The notes under the pieces: model-generated
Database searches by the model: none
Seen by the model: only the letters and a program-made list of their open reading frames with translations
Told to the model about the DNA's origin: nothing
Part shown: positions 33,360-44,640 of the stretch, one piece after another
How positions within the stretch are numbered: the first letter of the stretch is position 1
How the letters are laid out: each line of letters starts with the position of its first letter
Assembly (NCBI GenBank): GCA_014529385.2
Contig: CM043945.1
Span: 152,929,741 to 152,993,740, forward strand
Source: Adiantum capillus-veneris
Lineage: Eukaryota; Streptophyta; Polypodiopsida; Polypodiales; Pteridaceae
Reading direction: 5' to 3'
DNA length: 64,000 bases
Made by a program: the position numbers and the translations under genes

Positions 33360-34720
33360 TAATGTAGCAAGTTTGACAGCTCCACTTTTTGATTAGTCAC
33401 TAATCACAAAGGGTCCCATCCCTCGCTTTTTAAGTTTCTTGGCATGTTGCTTCAAGGTATAAACAAGTATATAATCACCTGTTTTGAACTCTTTCGTGCG
33501 CACATGCTTGTCAAAAAACTCTTTTTGTCTTCGCTTTTTAGCATAGATCAAAGCTACAACTCTCAATCGAAGTTCATCTATCTTTTCAAGATTATCTATT
33601 CTTGAAAAGAGCTCATGCCCTATCAATTCTAAGCGTTTCGCGACTCGTAGAGTTGGAATTAAAAACTATATGGGTAATATAGCGTTTAGACCAAACACCA
33701 TGTTGTACGGTGTTGTTCCGATTGATGTTTTGTAAGCTACTCTGTATGCCCATAGTGTTGAGTGTAACTGCTGATCCCAGTCTGTCCTTGACTCTGATAC
33801 AATTTTAGTCAGAATAGTGCATAGTGTTTTATTTGGGGCCTCAGCTTGTCCATTTGCCTGTGGATGTTGCCTGTGGATGATATGGAGCAGATTTTCTATG
33901 TATGACCATGAATTCCTCTAATAGATATTCAATGACTTCATTAAGAAAATGTGTTCCTCGATCAATGACAATTTCTATTGGTAATCCGTATCGTACAAAG
34001 ACATTCTCATACAAAAATTGTGCAGTGGTTCTTGCGTCTGCTTTTTGTGTTGCCTTGGCTTCCGCCCATTTTGTGAGATAGTCCGTGGCCACAATGATAT
34101 ATTGGGTATGGGTTCGATATGCAGGGGGTGAAATAGGACCCACAAAATCAATGCCCTATTTTGCAAATGCCCTTGCTCCCATCATTGGCCGTAGTGGCAT
34201 CTCATCTCTCTTTATCGGCACCTTGGTGCGCTGACATGCGTCACAACGCTTTACAAACTCCTCAGCATCCATATGCAATGTAGGCCACCATATTCCTGCG
34301 GTTAAGATAGTTTTTGCCGTCTTATCGCCTGAAAAATGGCCTCCACTTATTCCTCCATGTGCGTGTTCTAGAATCAGCAGGTATTCACTTTCACTTGCAC
34401 AGATTCTAAGTTGATTGTCCTTTCCTCGCTTATAGAGTTGATTCCCAATTAAATTAAAGTCGCGAGGCTCCAGGTCTATAGCCCTTTTCCACGCTTTTGT
34501 TATGTTTTCAGGAAATGTCATTGTTATTAAGAAATCAATGATATATTGACTCCATGCAGGTGCAATGTTTACCTGAAACAATGTCGCGCGATCCACCGGT
34601 CGTTTGATACTACATATAGTACAATTGTTAACATAAGCATGTGTGTCAGCATACATAGTTGGCCAATAAACCCCTTATTGTTTCAGTCTTTGGTGTGTTT
34701 TCATTGTTGAACAATGAAAT
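33360..34720 (-). pseudogene. integrase of the 18.7-kb element
   Basis: Zinc finger region: YLLILEHAHGGISGGHFSGD followed by KRCDACQRTKVPIKRDEM (HHCC). Core: YIIVATDYLTKWAEAKATQ (first D), PIEIVIDRGTHFLNEVIEYL (second D), APYHPQA then NGQAEAPNKTL (E). The stretch around the glutamate carries a 14-base local duplication that shifts the frame. C-terminal part: EFKTGDYILVYTLKQHAKKL, KKRGMGPFVISD, one TAA, SKSGAVKLATLVGEEMPNW. The DDE triad is recognisable. The frame then runs on into the protease. No chromodomain is visible. Confidence 0.9.
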
Positions 34721-34848
34721 GCACAAGTCTGGACGTGTGCTTCTTCAAGATAACACTCGAATTCCTAAGGATTTATACATAATCGTAGAATTTGGTCCGA
34801 GCCTAGATGATACAGTCGTCCTGCAATCAACTGGAAGTTTTTTGTTTG

Positions 34849-35534
34849 TCAAATTGTTTGTTGTTTGGATCTGTCTTCCTTGTTATCAAATCTACCTCCA
34901 AAGGAAAGAAAGCTAACAATTTCCTGAGACCATTTGGGTATCATTTCAATATTGAAAAGATAAGCATCAGGTATGTTATCATCTACTCCTTCAGGAGCTT
35001 CCCCGTTTTGCAGCCTTGAAAGATGATCCGCCCGTAGACGAGTTTTACCCTTTTTGACCACCACTGTGAAATCAAACTCTAGCAATATAATAAACCAGCG
35101 CGTACAATTCTCCCAGTATTGCATGGTTTATTTACTAGATACAAAAGAGCTTGATGATCTGTGAAGAACACAAATTTGTTTGCGAGCAAATTATGCCGAA
35201 ATTTCTTTATAGCATAAATCATTCCTAATCCTTGTCTTTCAGTGGTTCCTCGTTGTGTAGTTCTTTTCTGCACTATTTAGCTGTCGACTCGCATAACAAA
35301 CTGGAAAATCCATTGTTCCATCTCTAGGTTGAGCCAAAATACTCCCGAATGCATATGCAGATGCAGATGCATCAATGTGAACATGGAATATCTTTTCCCA
35401 ATCTGGTGCTTGAACATTGATGCAGATGCATCAATGTGAACATGGAATATCTTTTCCCAATGTGGTGCTTTAAGTACAGGTGCTGATACAAGGTTTTCCT
35501 TAAGCTTTTGGAATGAAGTTTCACACTCCTCACT
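34849..35534 (-). pseudogene. RNase H of the 18.7-kb element
   Basis: HIDASASAYAFGSIL-type sequence around 35370-35340 gives the first catalytic aspartate. AEKNYTTRGTTERQGLGMI gives the glutamate region. NKFVFFTDHQALLYLVNKP gives the TDH motif and FDFTVVVKKGKTRLRADHLS the last motif (ADHLSR). A 59-bp tandem duplication at 35360-35470 disrupts the N-terminal part. Confidence 0.9.
35360..35470. repeat. 59-bp tandem duplication in RNase H region
   Basis: GATGCAGATGCATCAATGTG and the next ~30 bases occur at 35360-35411 and 35419-35470, separated by 7 bases. Confidence 0.95.
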
Positions 35535-36400
35535 CTAGTCGAAACTGACTAATAAGTGATACAGAGGTTGTGAAATGACTGCATACATATATATGAATCT
35601 TCGATAATATCCGTAGTGTCCCATGAAGGATTGTACTTGTTTGGAATTAGTAGGCCTGGGCAAGTCTACTATGACTTTGATTTTGTCTAGGTCAGTGGTT
35701 ATGCCATTTCTTGAGACAATATGTCCTAAGATGCGGCCTTGTCTAACCATAAAAATGCACTTTTTCGGGTTAAGACAGATTCTATATGTTCTGCATTTCT
35801 CAAATACCTTTTGTAAATGGTCGATATGTTCTTCTTATAGAAGAGAGTGTACACAGAGATCATCCATATATATTTCTAAGAATATTCTCAGGTATTCTTT
35901 GAACGCATGAGTCATTAACCTTTGGAAGGTAGCTGGGGCATTGGTTAAGCCAAAAGGCATAACTCTATATGCATATATTCCCCATTCTGTGGCAAACGCT
36001 GTTTTGTGTTGATCCTCTATTGCAATTGCCAATTGGTTATACCCTGAAAACCCATTTAGAAAGGAATAAACCCGTTTCCCAGCCACCCTCTCAAGTACAT
36101 GTTCTGTGATCGGCAAGGGATAATTATCCCTTATTGTGGCTCCATTTAGTTTTTTGAGGTTCACACACACACACACACACACACACGCGCAGCTTTCCGT
36201 TCTTTTTGGGGACAACCACAATGGGTGACACCCAATCTGTATGTTTGATTTCATAGATGAATTCAACATCCATCAGCTTGTCAATCTCCTCTTTGATTCT
36301 TTTAGCAAATGTGTCATTATATGTGTAAGGACGCTGTTTGCTAGGTTTGGTATCTGATTTCAACAGAATTGTATGTTGGCATATCGATGGATCAACTCCT
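35535..36400 (-). pseudogene. reverse transcriptase of the 18.7-kb element
   Basis: Reads IKEEIDKLMDVEFIYEIKHT, DWVSPIVVVPKKNGKLRV, then a (GT)n run coding CVCVCV. In a new frame follow LKKLNGATIRDNYPLPI and VYSFLNGFSGYNQLAIAIED. Motif A has Asn where gypsy RTs have the catalytic Asp (FLDGFSGYNQ). RVMPFGLTNAPATFQRLM (motif B) and IYMDDLCVHS (motif C, both Asp present) follow, then ILGHIVSRNGITTDLDKIKV and FMGHYGYYRRFI. The motif A change alone would abolish activity. It may be a CpG or random mutation of an old copy. Confidence 0.92.
36165..36188. repeat. (CA)n microsatellite inside the RT coding sequence
   Basis: A run of CA repeats (GT on the coding strand) sits where gypsy RT normally encodes R-V-C-V-D. 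It appears to have grown from the GTGTGTGT of those codons and has shifted the frame. Confidence 0.9.
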
Positions 36401-36479
36401 TTGAGTTCTTTTTAGGACCATGCGAAAACATCTTTATACTTCTTGAGAAGTTGTGTTAGCAGTTCTTCTTCTTTAGGCT

Positions 36480-37717
36480 CTAAATTAGTTGCGATATAGA
36501 CGGCTGAGGCTTTTCACCTGGCGCAGCGAGGTCTATCCGTTTTGCATTTTTCGGCCCATCATAAGATTCCTGGTTTATTCTTTCCCTGACTGGTGGTGTA
36601 ATTATGATTTTTCTATCTTGGATGGTGAATTTTTGATAGTGGGATGGTACATTCATGTTTCCTTTTTCTGACGACTCCTTACCATCACTTTCTCCCTCAG
36701 TAGTCCATACCTCTCGTAATAACCGTTTTAGTTCTTGGTATTTCTTTTTACGCTCCATTTTGTTCCACTCTGGGTCTTTTGTTTTTTTCTGTTTTGATTG
36801 TTGAGATTTTTTTGATTTTGTTTCTGTTTTAGCCTTCCGTACTTGTTTTATTTTCTCTTGCGTTCCTTCCCTTCGAACTTTTGAGAATCTGCCTGATATT
36901 TGGTCTTTTACACAATCCTCTGCTTTGACAAGCATTAGATAGTTAGTTTTATCTTTTATCCTGGGCATTAGATTCTCTCTAATTTTGTTTTCTGCTCTTT
37001 TTTTTCTATATCGTTCCTGGCGTCTAGGGTGCTGATTGGCAAAATCATAAAACTTGATATTCGTTGTTTTCTCCCACACTTGCTTGAGCTGTCTGAACAC
37101 TCGTTATCTGCATCGTTATTTACCTCCAGATGCTCAGAGGAGTTATAAAACTCTTCTTGTTCTGGTGGTTCTACATTCTCATCTTTTGCTGGTATAAGGC
37201 TTACCATCTAATAGGGTAGCACATCATAGCCGTCCTTATCGCAAAATTTTGTCGTTGGGCTATCTGTAATGGTACAGACATCCAATGTTGCTAGTATGTG
37301 TTCCCATTCCAGAGGTTCTAAGGCATCTTCAAGAAAAGGTTCCAAAATGTAATCCTTGTCCTCGATAGCTCTTTCTAAGACGCATTCCTCTCTTTTTAAG
37401 CTCCCACAATGTGAAGCTCCACACATCCATAGATCTTTTTTTTGCCCTAACCATGTTGGGATTTCGGACCCTGCCAATGTAGCCAATGTTTCCTTGGGTG
37501 CTATGGTTGCCGCAGTGTGTGAGCTTAGACTAGTTAGATCCTCTAACCGCTGTAACCTATTCTTTGTGTGTTTTAACTCCTCGGATAGAGCCGTTTGCTC
37601 TCGTTCTCTCTTGGCTTTTATACGTGCCTTTTTAGCTTTCCAAGTGCTTCTCTGATTTTTTATTTCTAAAGTTGGGGCATCGGTTTTTGGCTCTTCAATT
37701 ATGGGTTCATTCGTCAT
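36480..37717 (-). pseudogene. spacer between gag and RT, charged and helical, no protease
   Basis: Frames 37717-37208, 37207-36968 and 37100-36480 are rich in Lys, Glu and Arg: KNQRSTWKAKKARIKAKRER, then KVRREGTQEKIKQVRKAKTE. The segment occupies the place where Ty3/gypsy elements encode protease. I checked the visible frames for D[ST]G followed by a hydrophobic strand and found none. Confidence 0.6.
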
Positions 37718-37720
37718 TCT

Positions 37721-40462
37721 TTAAGCTTGGGCTCGTGTCACTGCCTGAATAGGTATTACTGTCTCGTTTTCTGACCCTCCACTGGAAGGCACTGCTTCCA
37801 ACATGTTCAAGGTAGTTTTTTCTCCTTTGCTCGGGTTCTTAGGGAAATCAGGAATCAAATGAGTAATTCCACACTCGGTGCAATATGCGTTGACTTTAAT
37901 GATTTCATCATGAGGACAGTCTCTTAGCCAATGGTGTCCACCACACTTGTAGTAGGGTCCCTTAGGCTGTTGAGGTGCTCCTTGAGCTCCTCTTTGTTGG
38001 TATGCATGTCTCTGCCCGCCCATGCCTCCGTTGGCTATGAGCAACAATGTTCGTTTATCCAAGCTATATCTTCCTTCTCATGCTGTCTGTGCAGCTGTTG
38101 GTGGTCCTGCACTTCCCATCATGCTCCAAGGTTCTGGCGTTGGGGGTTCTTCCAGTGGATAATAGACAGGATTTGCAGCATATCCATTGGAATCTTCATA
38201 ATATGCATGCATAGGTACCAAAGCCTTCTCCTATCGTTCATTTACTGTTGGTGTGTATCTTATGCCAACTGGTTGTAATCCTGGTAGGGGTGGTTGCTGC
38301 CCCAACACTGATTGTGGTCTTTCTACACCTACAGGTCCTGGTAGGTTTCCTGCTTGATACCTAGGCATCTGTGGAAGTTGAGGAGATGCTACCTGAGCCT
38401 GAGGAGCATAAGGTTGTTCTCTCACATATCCCATGTTATAATAACATTCCTCTGTCACATGGTTTGTCCATTTTTGTTCAATAGCACACCACTTTCGCTG
38501 TTTAGCCTGAGGCTTGGCATACAGGTTAATCTTTTTTAGCACTTCTTCTACAAGTTGCTCTTGGCTTACAGCTAATTCTCCTTTCAGTGCTATCTTAGCG
38601 GAGTTGCTTCCACTTTGTTGTGAGGATGAATCATCGTCAAGATCCTTGAATTCATCCTCCTTGTAGACCGCACAATTGTCTACAAGGTAAAGAGCTTCCT
38701 TAGTTAACTCATTTAATGTTGTGCTCCTCTTCATATGTAAGTCCTTCTGAAGATCTGCGTTCCTTAGTCCTTGAATAAATATAAGCATAAGTCTGGACTA
38801 AGTTGGCAGTTCTTCCACAGGGTAGAACTTAACATATCTTTTTAGTCGTAGGGATGCCTTTCGCATAGATTCCCCTTCTTTCTGTTTGAATTTATGGATT
38901 TGTGAGATTGTATTATGAGCTATCCCCCTTTGTGAGAATTCCTCAATAAACTCGTCAAACACCTCCTCCATAGACTCAAAGTCTCTACGCTCCACAGAGT
39001 CAAACCATGTAGTAGCATCCTCCTCTATGGTCAATCCAAACCCTGCAAATTGTGTTGGGAAGTCTAACACCTCTTCAGCTCTAATTACACGCACAAAGGC
39101 TGCTACATGATCTCTAGGATCTCTGTTTCCCGTGTATTTCTTGTTTATCCATTTTTGCACCTGAGAAGGTCTAATTCTACGATGGTCTACAAATCTCATC
39201 ATTGGTTCTCCTCGTCCCACTCGATATACCTCCTCTGGCCTTCGGTAGTGGGAGGGTTCCTCTCCCAACGATGCCCCTAAGCCGTAATTTCTAATGGTTT
39301 TTGCAAGAGGTGGTTCATCTCTTCGAACTCGTTCTATGGGTTGTCTTCCAGGCTCTGTTGACCCTTGAGTTTTTGGCTTACTCTTGCCTTGATACCGTGA
39401 ATAGAGTGGTGATTCTTGTAAATCCCTTAGCCCTCATGCGGCTAGATAACCATCTCAGTTTCGATATTGTTCTAATGTTGCACTTTGTCGAAGCCATGCC
39501 TGCAATGATGGTTGGGTTGCTTGTTGGTTCTGGTAGTTGAACCTCTGTTGTCGGTTAGAATGTGAGGTCACGTCGTACTCTTTTGAAAATGGATTTGTTG
39601 ACTTGCTAGGGGTATAGGTGACCCTTGGCACTTCTTCGGAGGCATATGTTGATGTCTCTGGAACTGTTGCCTTTTCTACCTCCTCTGGGAGAATACGTTT
39701 GTATTCTCGCCCGTACCTATCAACAAAAACAATATCCTTCCCCATAGAAATTTCATAAGAGAATAAGTAAAGAACCTTGTCTTTACTTAATTCATTTGGG
39801 TAGGGTTCTTTGCATAAAAAATAAGAGACTACTCCCTCACTCTCATGCTTGTAAATTCCCACATTCTCATTATAGGTAGAGACCCTGGTTGTTTTCTTAT
39901 CATACATAAAAAGAGCTCCAGGTCGATCAATGTTTGGAGGTGGTTCTTGAGTTTCCAAAATCATTTTTCCTTTTGCCACGTTATCTCCATATCTATTGTA
40001 ATCGTCAGGGTTACTAACTATCAGATAGTGGTTCCCGTTTTCATCTCAGAATCTATCTCCATCATCATAGACTCGAATTATCTCCAGTCTTTGAGCAGGT
40101 CTTTCTTCTATACAAATACACTTGCGTCCTCGATAGTCAGAATACACTAGGGCTCCCCTCGAGTTTGTTCCTTCTAAGAAGATTATAGTGAACTTGGCAT
40201 CGTTCAAAGAATTTTGGGAGGTGCTTCCTCCTAGCATTGGTCCTTCATCGGAGAAACCTCCTGGTTGTTGACTATCCATCATGAAGAAGGACTTATCTGA
40301 TGAAGTGTCAGTATCACTACCCTCCTCAATGATCGGTGCTAGTGGATCTAGCCTTGCCTGAGTTACACTCTCCTCGGTGGACACTAAGCTACCTTGATCG
40401 CCTACCACCTTTTGATCTCTAAGAATGTGTCTTCCCGATCTTAAATTCATCAAACTTAGCAA
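37721..40462 (-). pseudogene. gag of the 18.7-kb element
   Basis: The frame starts at an ATG at 40462 (MLSLMNLRSGRHILRDQKVV). About 250 residues of acidic and Ser-rich sequence follow. The capsid-like retrotransposon-gag domain lies at 39268-38798: VQKWINKKYTGNRDPRDHVA, FVRVIRAEEVLDFPTQFAGF, TIEEDATTWFDSVERRDFES. Then come a Gln/Pro-rich stretch and two degenerate zinc knuckles at about 37980-37850: YYKCGGHHWLRDCPH lacks the first Cys, and AYCTECGITHLIPDF has Phe for the last Cys. Stops at about five places interrupt it. The N-terminal extension before the capsid domain is unusually long. Confidence 0.85.
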
Positions 40463-40864
40463 TGCAATTTATCACAAATCCAACCACTCACTTGTCAAAG
40501 GATCCGCACAACTTCTTGCCTTGCAGCTGAATATACCTGTACACAAGCGTTTAATTTCGGCAATCGAATCAAAGCATTTAGCCGCTAGAGGTGGTCTTCG
40601 TAATGATTGGTATAATTGGAGGGTTAACCTCAACCACTAATGTATTTTATACACTTCTGATGTTCTTGATTAGGTCTGATAATCTGGAACTGTACTTCCC
40701 TCAAATATTGATCAATTTTCAGGGAAAGTCTTAATTCCGTCTTTGCTCCATGAAAAGGTCAAACAAGGTCCAATTTCACTTCTGAAAGAAGTTCTGGAAC
40801 TCTTAAGTCAATTGGCACATCACTCTATATCCCCAGTCAGCTTTTATCTTCACTAAGCCCCTTT

Positions 40865-41711
40865 AGACATCCTACACGTAGGATGTCTTCCTACTCTGTT
40901 TTGCCTGGAGTTTGCACTATAGATTCCCCTTGATGTGCTGAGTCCACAACTGTTTTTACTTTTTGATTTGGACACCTATAAGCTGGTCAATTGATCAAAA
41001 ATCTATTCCAGCAACCTGCTGACCAGTCAAATCAACTCCAATTTGGACCCAAATTGACTAGGAGGCTTGCCTCAGGCTATACAACACCCTGCTATGCCTA
41101 CAGTCAGTTTTTGGCTTCAATATCATGCAGTAGACATCCTACGTGTAGCATGTCTAACTGCTCAAAATGGCTTCAAAAACCACAGACTCCTCTCAAGGTG
41201 TTGATCACTTTGGTATGCTCAAAGTTGGATTTGGAGTGCTAAATCACACAAAAGACATCCTACGCGTAGGATGTCTATATGATCTATTTGACCCCAAACT
41301 TGTCCCCTTGATATTAGCAACCCAGTGGTATGCTTAGATTTTAGTTTGGATTTCAAAAGACCCCAATTTTAGCTATCCTAGCCCTTTTCAGTCAAAAGAT
41401 GCTAAAGTCTGCTTAAAACCCAATTTTCTCACCCATTTGAGATGAAAAATTCCTCAGGCACTCAATAAATCATGCAGATCATGCTCATGCAGCCATCCTA
41501 TGGTTTTGGTCTCAAAATAATGCCTTGGCACAATTTGGGTAGGATGTTTAGCAATTTCCTTTCTATTTGGCCTTATCCTATCAATATATGGTCAAACTTC
41601 CACTTTCCAGGTGAAAATAAAGTAAAACCTACCTTCTCAACACACTGGTCAACTCCGAATTTCAAAATTTCCACCAGAACACCCTGTAGACATCCTACAC
41701 GTAGGATGTCT
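40865..41711. repeat. array of four 24-bp palindromes in the 5' leader (outer array)
   Basis: Copies at 40865-40888, 41132-41155, 41253-41276 and 41688-41711 of the same palindrome found at 29346-30225. The copy at 41253 is perfect. The others have one or two changes. Spacings are 267, 121 and 435 bp. The array lies between the PBS and the gag ATG. A degenerate half-copy (GGGTAGGATGTTT) is at about 41537. Confidence 0.97.
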
Positions 41712-42228
41712 TCTGGCTTAAAATTTAATTGTTTTCTGACAGAAGTACTCCTTATGCTCTGTAGCTCTCTCAGAAACACTCACAAAAACTTTTGAACTTC
41801 ACTTCAGCTTCTAAACACTCTTTTCCGTTCTTTACAACCTTTTGATGAGCCTAACAGCAAATATAACATGCATGAAGTGCTCCAGATCATAAATCATGAT
41901 GTCCTACTTACCCTACTCCTACTCATCATGTGAGATGGTGATATTGGTGTCTCGGTTGCTTCCTGGCCTCTCCGGACTCTCAAGATATCCTTCCACCGCC
42001 TCTACCACTCCAACTCCTACTCTCTACACCACAACTCAACTAATACCTAAAACTATCTAAGTCTACCTAAGTCGAAGGATCTAGGCTAGACACTCGCTCC
42101 CTAGACTCCTCCTAAGACCTAGAGAGTCCTCCACCCTCTCATCCTATCTAAATGTAAAACAAGACTCTGGCAAGCCAGAGAATCCCTATCCTCAAGGACT
42201 AGTCTCGGTCACCTACCTAGGGTTTTCG

Positions 42229-42246
42229 TCCCCGGAAACGGTGCCA
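42229..42246 (-). promoter_or_regulatory. primer-binding site, tRNA-Asp type
   Basis: On the element's strand, one base after the LTR end, TGGCACCGTTTCCGGGGA matches the PBS TGGCGCCGTTGCCGGGGA (complement of the 3' end of plant tRNA-Asp) at 16 of 18 positions. This site primes minus-strand DNA synthesis. Confidence 0.85.
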
Positions 42247-42247
42247 A

Positions 42248-43177
42248 TGTTGGCGGATACGCCGCGACGGACGTCAGCACACCAAGAACTCACCTAACAA
42301 GATTTGTCAGCTAAGGACAAAGTTCGACCTGCAGGCGCGTGTAAGCAAGCATAGGGTGTCAACCTACACTCGACCGACTCTCGACTACTTCCTACAGAGG
42401 TCTCTACCCAATGTCTAAGCTACAACCTTCAGGAGTGCATACGAGGAGATTTCCTACAACGCTTTCAAGAGCTAAATACCTATCAAAGGTTCTCGAAACG
42501 CCAGAGAACTTGAAGGAAACCCTGTTAACACCAATAGGTCGCTCTCCCTAAGGTCCATGAATCAAAACCCCAACCCTAAACACCTGGTGCAAAATCACGT
42601 AGGATGTCTCGTCAAATTTGCAGGTCGTCGTTTTTGAAAACTAAAGTGCCTAATGTGTAGCTCTACTCATTGCGAACGCGTCGATATGATAAAATGCAAA
42701 AGCAGACGACATATGCTCACCGAATCACTAGATGTAGCTCGTGGGTCGAGTTCACAAAGCCAGATTGTACACCCACAATGTAGGTGTGGATGCGTAGCTC
42801 TCGTTGGGGGCAACACGCTGCACTTCTTCACACTCGATTCCGACCACCGGTGCGCGTGTAGAGTCAAGATGAAACTCTCACTCTCTCACATACACAGAGT
42901 ACGCTCACTCACACAGACTGAACTTTTAAAAATGACAAAAGGTCTTTCTTCATTAAGGTCAAAAGTGGTATAAATACCTTACAATCTCAAACCCTAAGGT
43001 TCCAATTTAACCATTCACTCAATCTAAATGTAAAAAATGGGATACAATCTGGAAGCTTCTACAAGCCCCACTATTTACAAAGGTGAAATGACGGTTTTTC
43101 TCAATTAAAGAATAATTACAAAAAATAATATCCTGTCGAGCAATCATTCTCCGTTGGGTGTGTCCAGCTACTAAACA
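42248..43177 (-). repeat. 5' LTR (right), 930 bp
   Basis: From TGTTGGCGGATACGCC to CAGCTACTAAACA on the plus strand. It shows the empty site for the MITE of the other LTR. A half-palindrome CGTAGGATGTCT is at 42598-42609, the same place as in the 3' LTR. Confidence 0.97.
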
Positions 43178-43182
43178 GGTTC
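43178..43182. other. target-site duplication, right (GGTTC)
   Basis: Equals 24466-24470. Confidence 0.95.
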
Positions 43183-44640
43183 TGTCTGCTTTTTGAAGAA
43201 AAACAAAATATAAGATGTGTTTCTTTGCTCTCTTAATTTCATGCAGCTGTCCACTTTTTCTTGAATATTTCTCATGGCATCTTGATTGGTGTGATAATAT
43301 ACTTCATCTAGGAAGTTTACTTTCCTAGATGCACTCCAAAAGTCTATTAACATATCAAATAGAAAACCTAATGCATAAATGTTGCTATCTTTTGAGTATG
43401 AACCTGCGTACTGTGGATCATATATTTGTAGAGCAATCCATGGCCTATTTGCCTTCAAAATTGCAAAGTCCGATTGATCTGCGAGATGCACAAAAGTTTT
43501 GATACACGCTTTGCTAGGGTTCTAAGCATCATGTCCCAATCAGTAATGCCAACGTGGGGTTTATTCGCGCGAGTAAAATCAAGCATTATATTGTAGGGAG
43601 TAGAGATGTAAGTTTTTGTGCACTATACCAACAGAGTGAGCAGCTGCAATGCCATCAATAAGAGCTTGTAAAATTGCTAGCATCTTTTCCATCACTGCTT
43701 TGAGCCATGTAGTCTCTATCTCTGGTAAGTTTTGATTCGCAGGTGGAAAATCTCTCCAGCCATAATGTAGCCTGTGCATGCAGCATTTGAACGCTCCTTG
43801 GGCAAATGACAGACAACACATCATGTCTCCCAAGGTATCCCCATTGTAGCATGGGAAGATTGTGATCCAGGGGGCGTTGATGGTAAAATCAATGCATCTG
43901 TAATTGAGGGGTGAAGTGTTTGTATGGCTTGCTCTTTCTGGAAACTATCAAATTTTGTCTCAATCCCACCCTTGTAGCATTTTCCTACATATGTGATGTG
44001 CTCTGGAAAGAAAGAAATTCTTTTGATGGTGTATAATGAGCATACACCAAAACAATATGATCCAATCCTTGCACCTTCCACTAGGGCTTTGTTAAGAATG
44101 CTGATCAGATATGTGTACCTAACATTCAAAGTTGTGCGCATGATTGTGTTGGTGTCATTGGCATCTAATCGACAACCTACAATCACTTATGCATCTTGGG
44201 TCATCTTCAACCGCTTGGGTAAGGAGGATTGGTCTTGAGTTCTTACCCACTTCATCTTTATCTTCTACTCCTCCCATTGTTTATCCCACAGCTCTATTTT
44301 TTTTCATATCGCAAGTGGGAGGGAGATCTTCTTTCAAGTCTTTGCAACACACTTTTATATTGCACAACATTTTTCTAATTTTGTGGAGGGGGGGTTCAAA
44401 TTCTCTTATCCCTGTAGGAATCAACAACTCATACTGGCTTTCAGTTTGCAATGTGCACTATGCATTCTTCCAAATAGCACTAGTGAGATCTTTAATGAAG
44501 ACATCACTTTCATTTATTTGTTCTATACGACCATGTGCACATGAAGATATTTCCAATATACACTCTTTTCGAATGGCACACATTATAAGTTTCTTTTGCT
44601 CTAGCGTCATTTTTGCAATAGACATAAAAAACAACATATC
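43183..44640 (-). pseudogene. protein-kinase-like pseudogene
   Basis: Read on the minus strand from about 44640: MTLEQKKLIMCAIRKECILE, LTSAIWKNA, stop, TESQYELLIPTGIREFEPP and GGVEDKDEVGKN form an N-terminal region I do not recognise. From 44186 follow TLNVRYTYLISILNKALVEG and HITYVGKCYKGGIETKF. A kinase C-lobe follows: LIDGIAAAHSVGIVHKNLH (catalytic loop, HKN for HRD), NIMLDFTRANKPHVGITDWD (DWD for DFG), PWIALQIYDPQYAGSYSKDS then NIYALGFLFDMLIDFW (APE and DvyalG region). At least two stops and three frameshifts. The lack of intron-like gaps over 1.4 kb suggests a retrocopy or a single-exon gene. The 18.7-kb element inserted immediately beside its 3' end. Confidence 0.65.

Larger units (their letters stand above)
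24471..43177 (-). mobile_element. 18.7-kb LTR retrotransposon with protease downstream of integrase, two palindrome arrays and a second large ORF
   Basis: Both LTRs (TG...CA), a tRNA-Asp-type PBS, a polypurine tract and a perfect 5-bp TSD define a complete element on the minus strand. Internal order in sense direction: leader with four palindromes, gag (40462-37721), basic spacer, RT, RNase H, integrase, retropepsin (in frame after integrase), Trp-Pro-repeat tail, leader-like stretch with four more palindromes, and a second long frame (29180-25680) before the 3' LTR. Normal Ty3/gypsy order has protease between gag and RT, and no retropepsin motif is visible there. Substantial LTR divergence and many stops show an old copy. 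PBS and overall size recall the Tat/Athila group, but I cannot place it by RT sequence alone. Confidence 0.95.
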
